The notes under the pieces: generated by a model
Seen by the model: the letters and a program-made list of their open reading frames with translations, nothing else
Databases searched by the model: none
What the model was told of the DNA's origin: nothing
Assembly: GCA_964392455.1 (NCBI GenBank)
Contig: CAYMPG010000055.1
Location: forward strand, 1 to 5,116
Direction: 5' to 3'
Length of the DNA stretch: 5,116 nt
Origin: SFEL01 sp964392455
GTDB taxonomy: Bacteria > Bacillota > Clostridia > Christensenellales > CAG-138
Position numbers and translations under genes: made by a program
Shown: piece after piece, positions 5,103-5,116 of the stretch
Numbering within the stretch: position 1 is the stretch's first letter
Layout of the letters: every line of letters starts with the position of its first letter

Positions 5103-5116
5103 ATTACCGGGATGCT

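Larger units (their letters stand above)
4600..5116. other. Gene-free upstream region with promoter and dispersed palindromes
   Basis: No reading frame here has a credible ribosome binding site and protein-like composition. The part next to the CotH gene holds the promoter and operator-like palindrome. From about 4811 to 5116 the sequence is a chain of inverted repeats and repeat-like words, similar in character to the hairpin array at the other end of the window. The decamer GAGGGATTGT occurs at 4753-4762 and again at 5070-5079. The CotH gene is therefore probably the first gene of its operon. Confidence 0.7.

Overview
The window holds one complete three-gene operon on the minus strand, between two gene-free flanks rich in hairpins. 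Strong AGGAGG ribosome binding sites, a TTG start, moderately high GC and interspersed palindromic repeats of a type common in gut Firmicutes suggest a chromosomal segment of a gut-type clostridium (Oscillospirales/Ruminococcaceae-like). This placement is from general resemblance, not from a marker gene.

Layout, in the direction of transcription (right to left). Positions 5116-4677 hold no supportable gene. They contain two interspersed-repeat-like palindromes and several short perfect hairpins. Positions 4676-4600 carry a good sigma-A promoter with an extended -10 and a 12-bp perfect palindrome at the expected transcription start. Positions 4599-1660 encode a 979-residue membrane-anchored or secreted protein: an N-terminal hydrophobic anchor, three lamin-tail domains, a chitobiase/hexosaminidase-type C-terminal domain and a CotH kinase domain. 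Two bases after its stop, 1657-920 encodes a VTC-type polyphosphate polymerase domain protein (tunnel metalloenzyme, 245 aa). After a 36-base gap with a near-ideal ribosome binding site, 883-233 encodes a 216-residue DUF4956 integral membrane protein. Positions 232-1 contain six adjacent stem-loops with unrelated stem sequences, an unusual array.

How the genes may work together. The close spacing implies co-expression of an extracytoplasmic CotH-type kinase, a cytosolic VTC-type polymerase and a small polytopic membrane protein. In yeast, the VTC complex couples a cytosolic tunnel-domain polyphosphate polymerase to a membrane channel that takes up the growing chain. The VTC plus DUF4956 pair could be a bacterial counterpart that makes polyphosphate and moves it across the membrane, with the CotH protein acting on phosphorylated or glycan-associated targets outside. 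This is an inference from domain types and gene order; nothing in the sequence proves it.

The most useful points for follow-up are the operon itself, the tandem hairpin array at 26-213, the A10 tract inside the CotH gene, the altered metal-site motif of the CotH domain, and the palindrome overlapping the promoter start.
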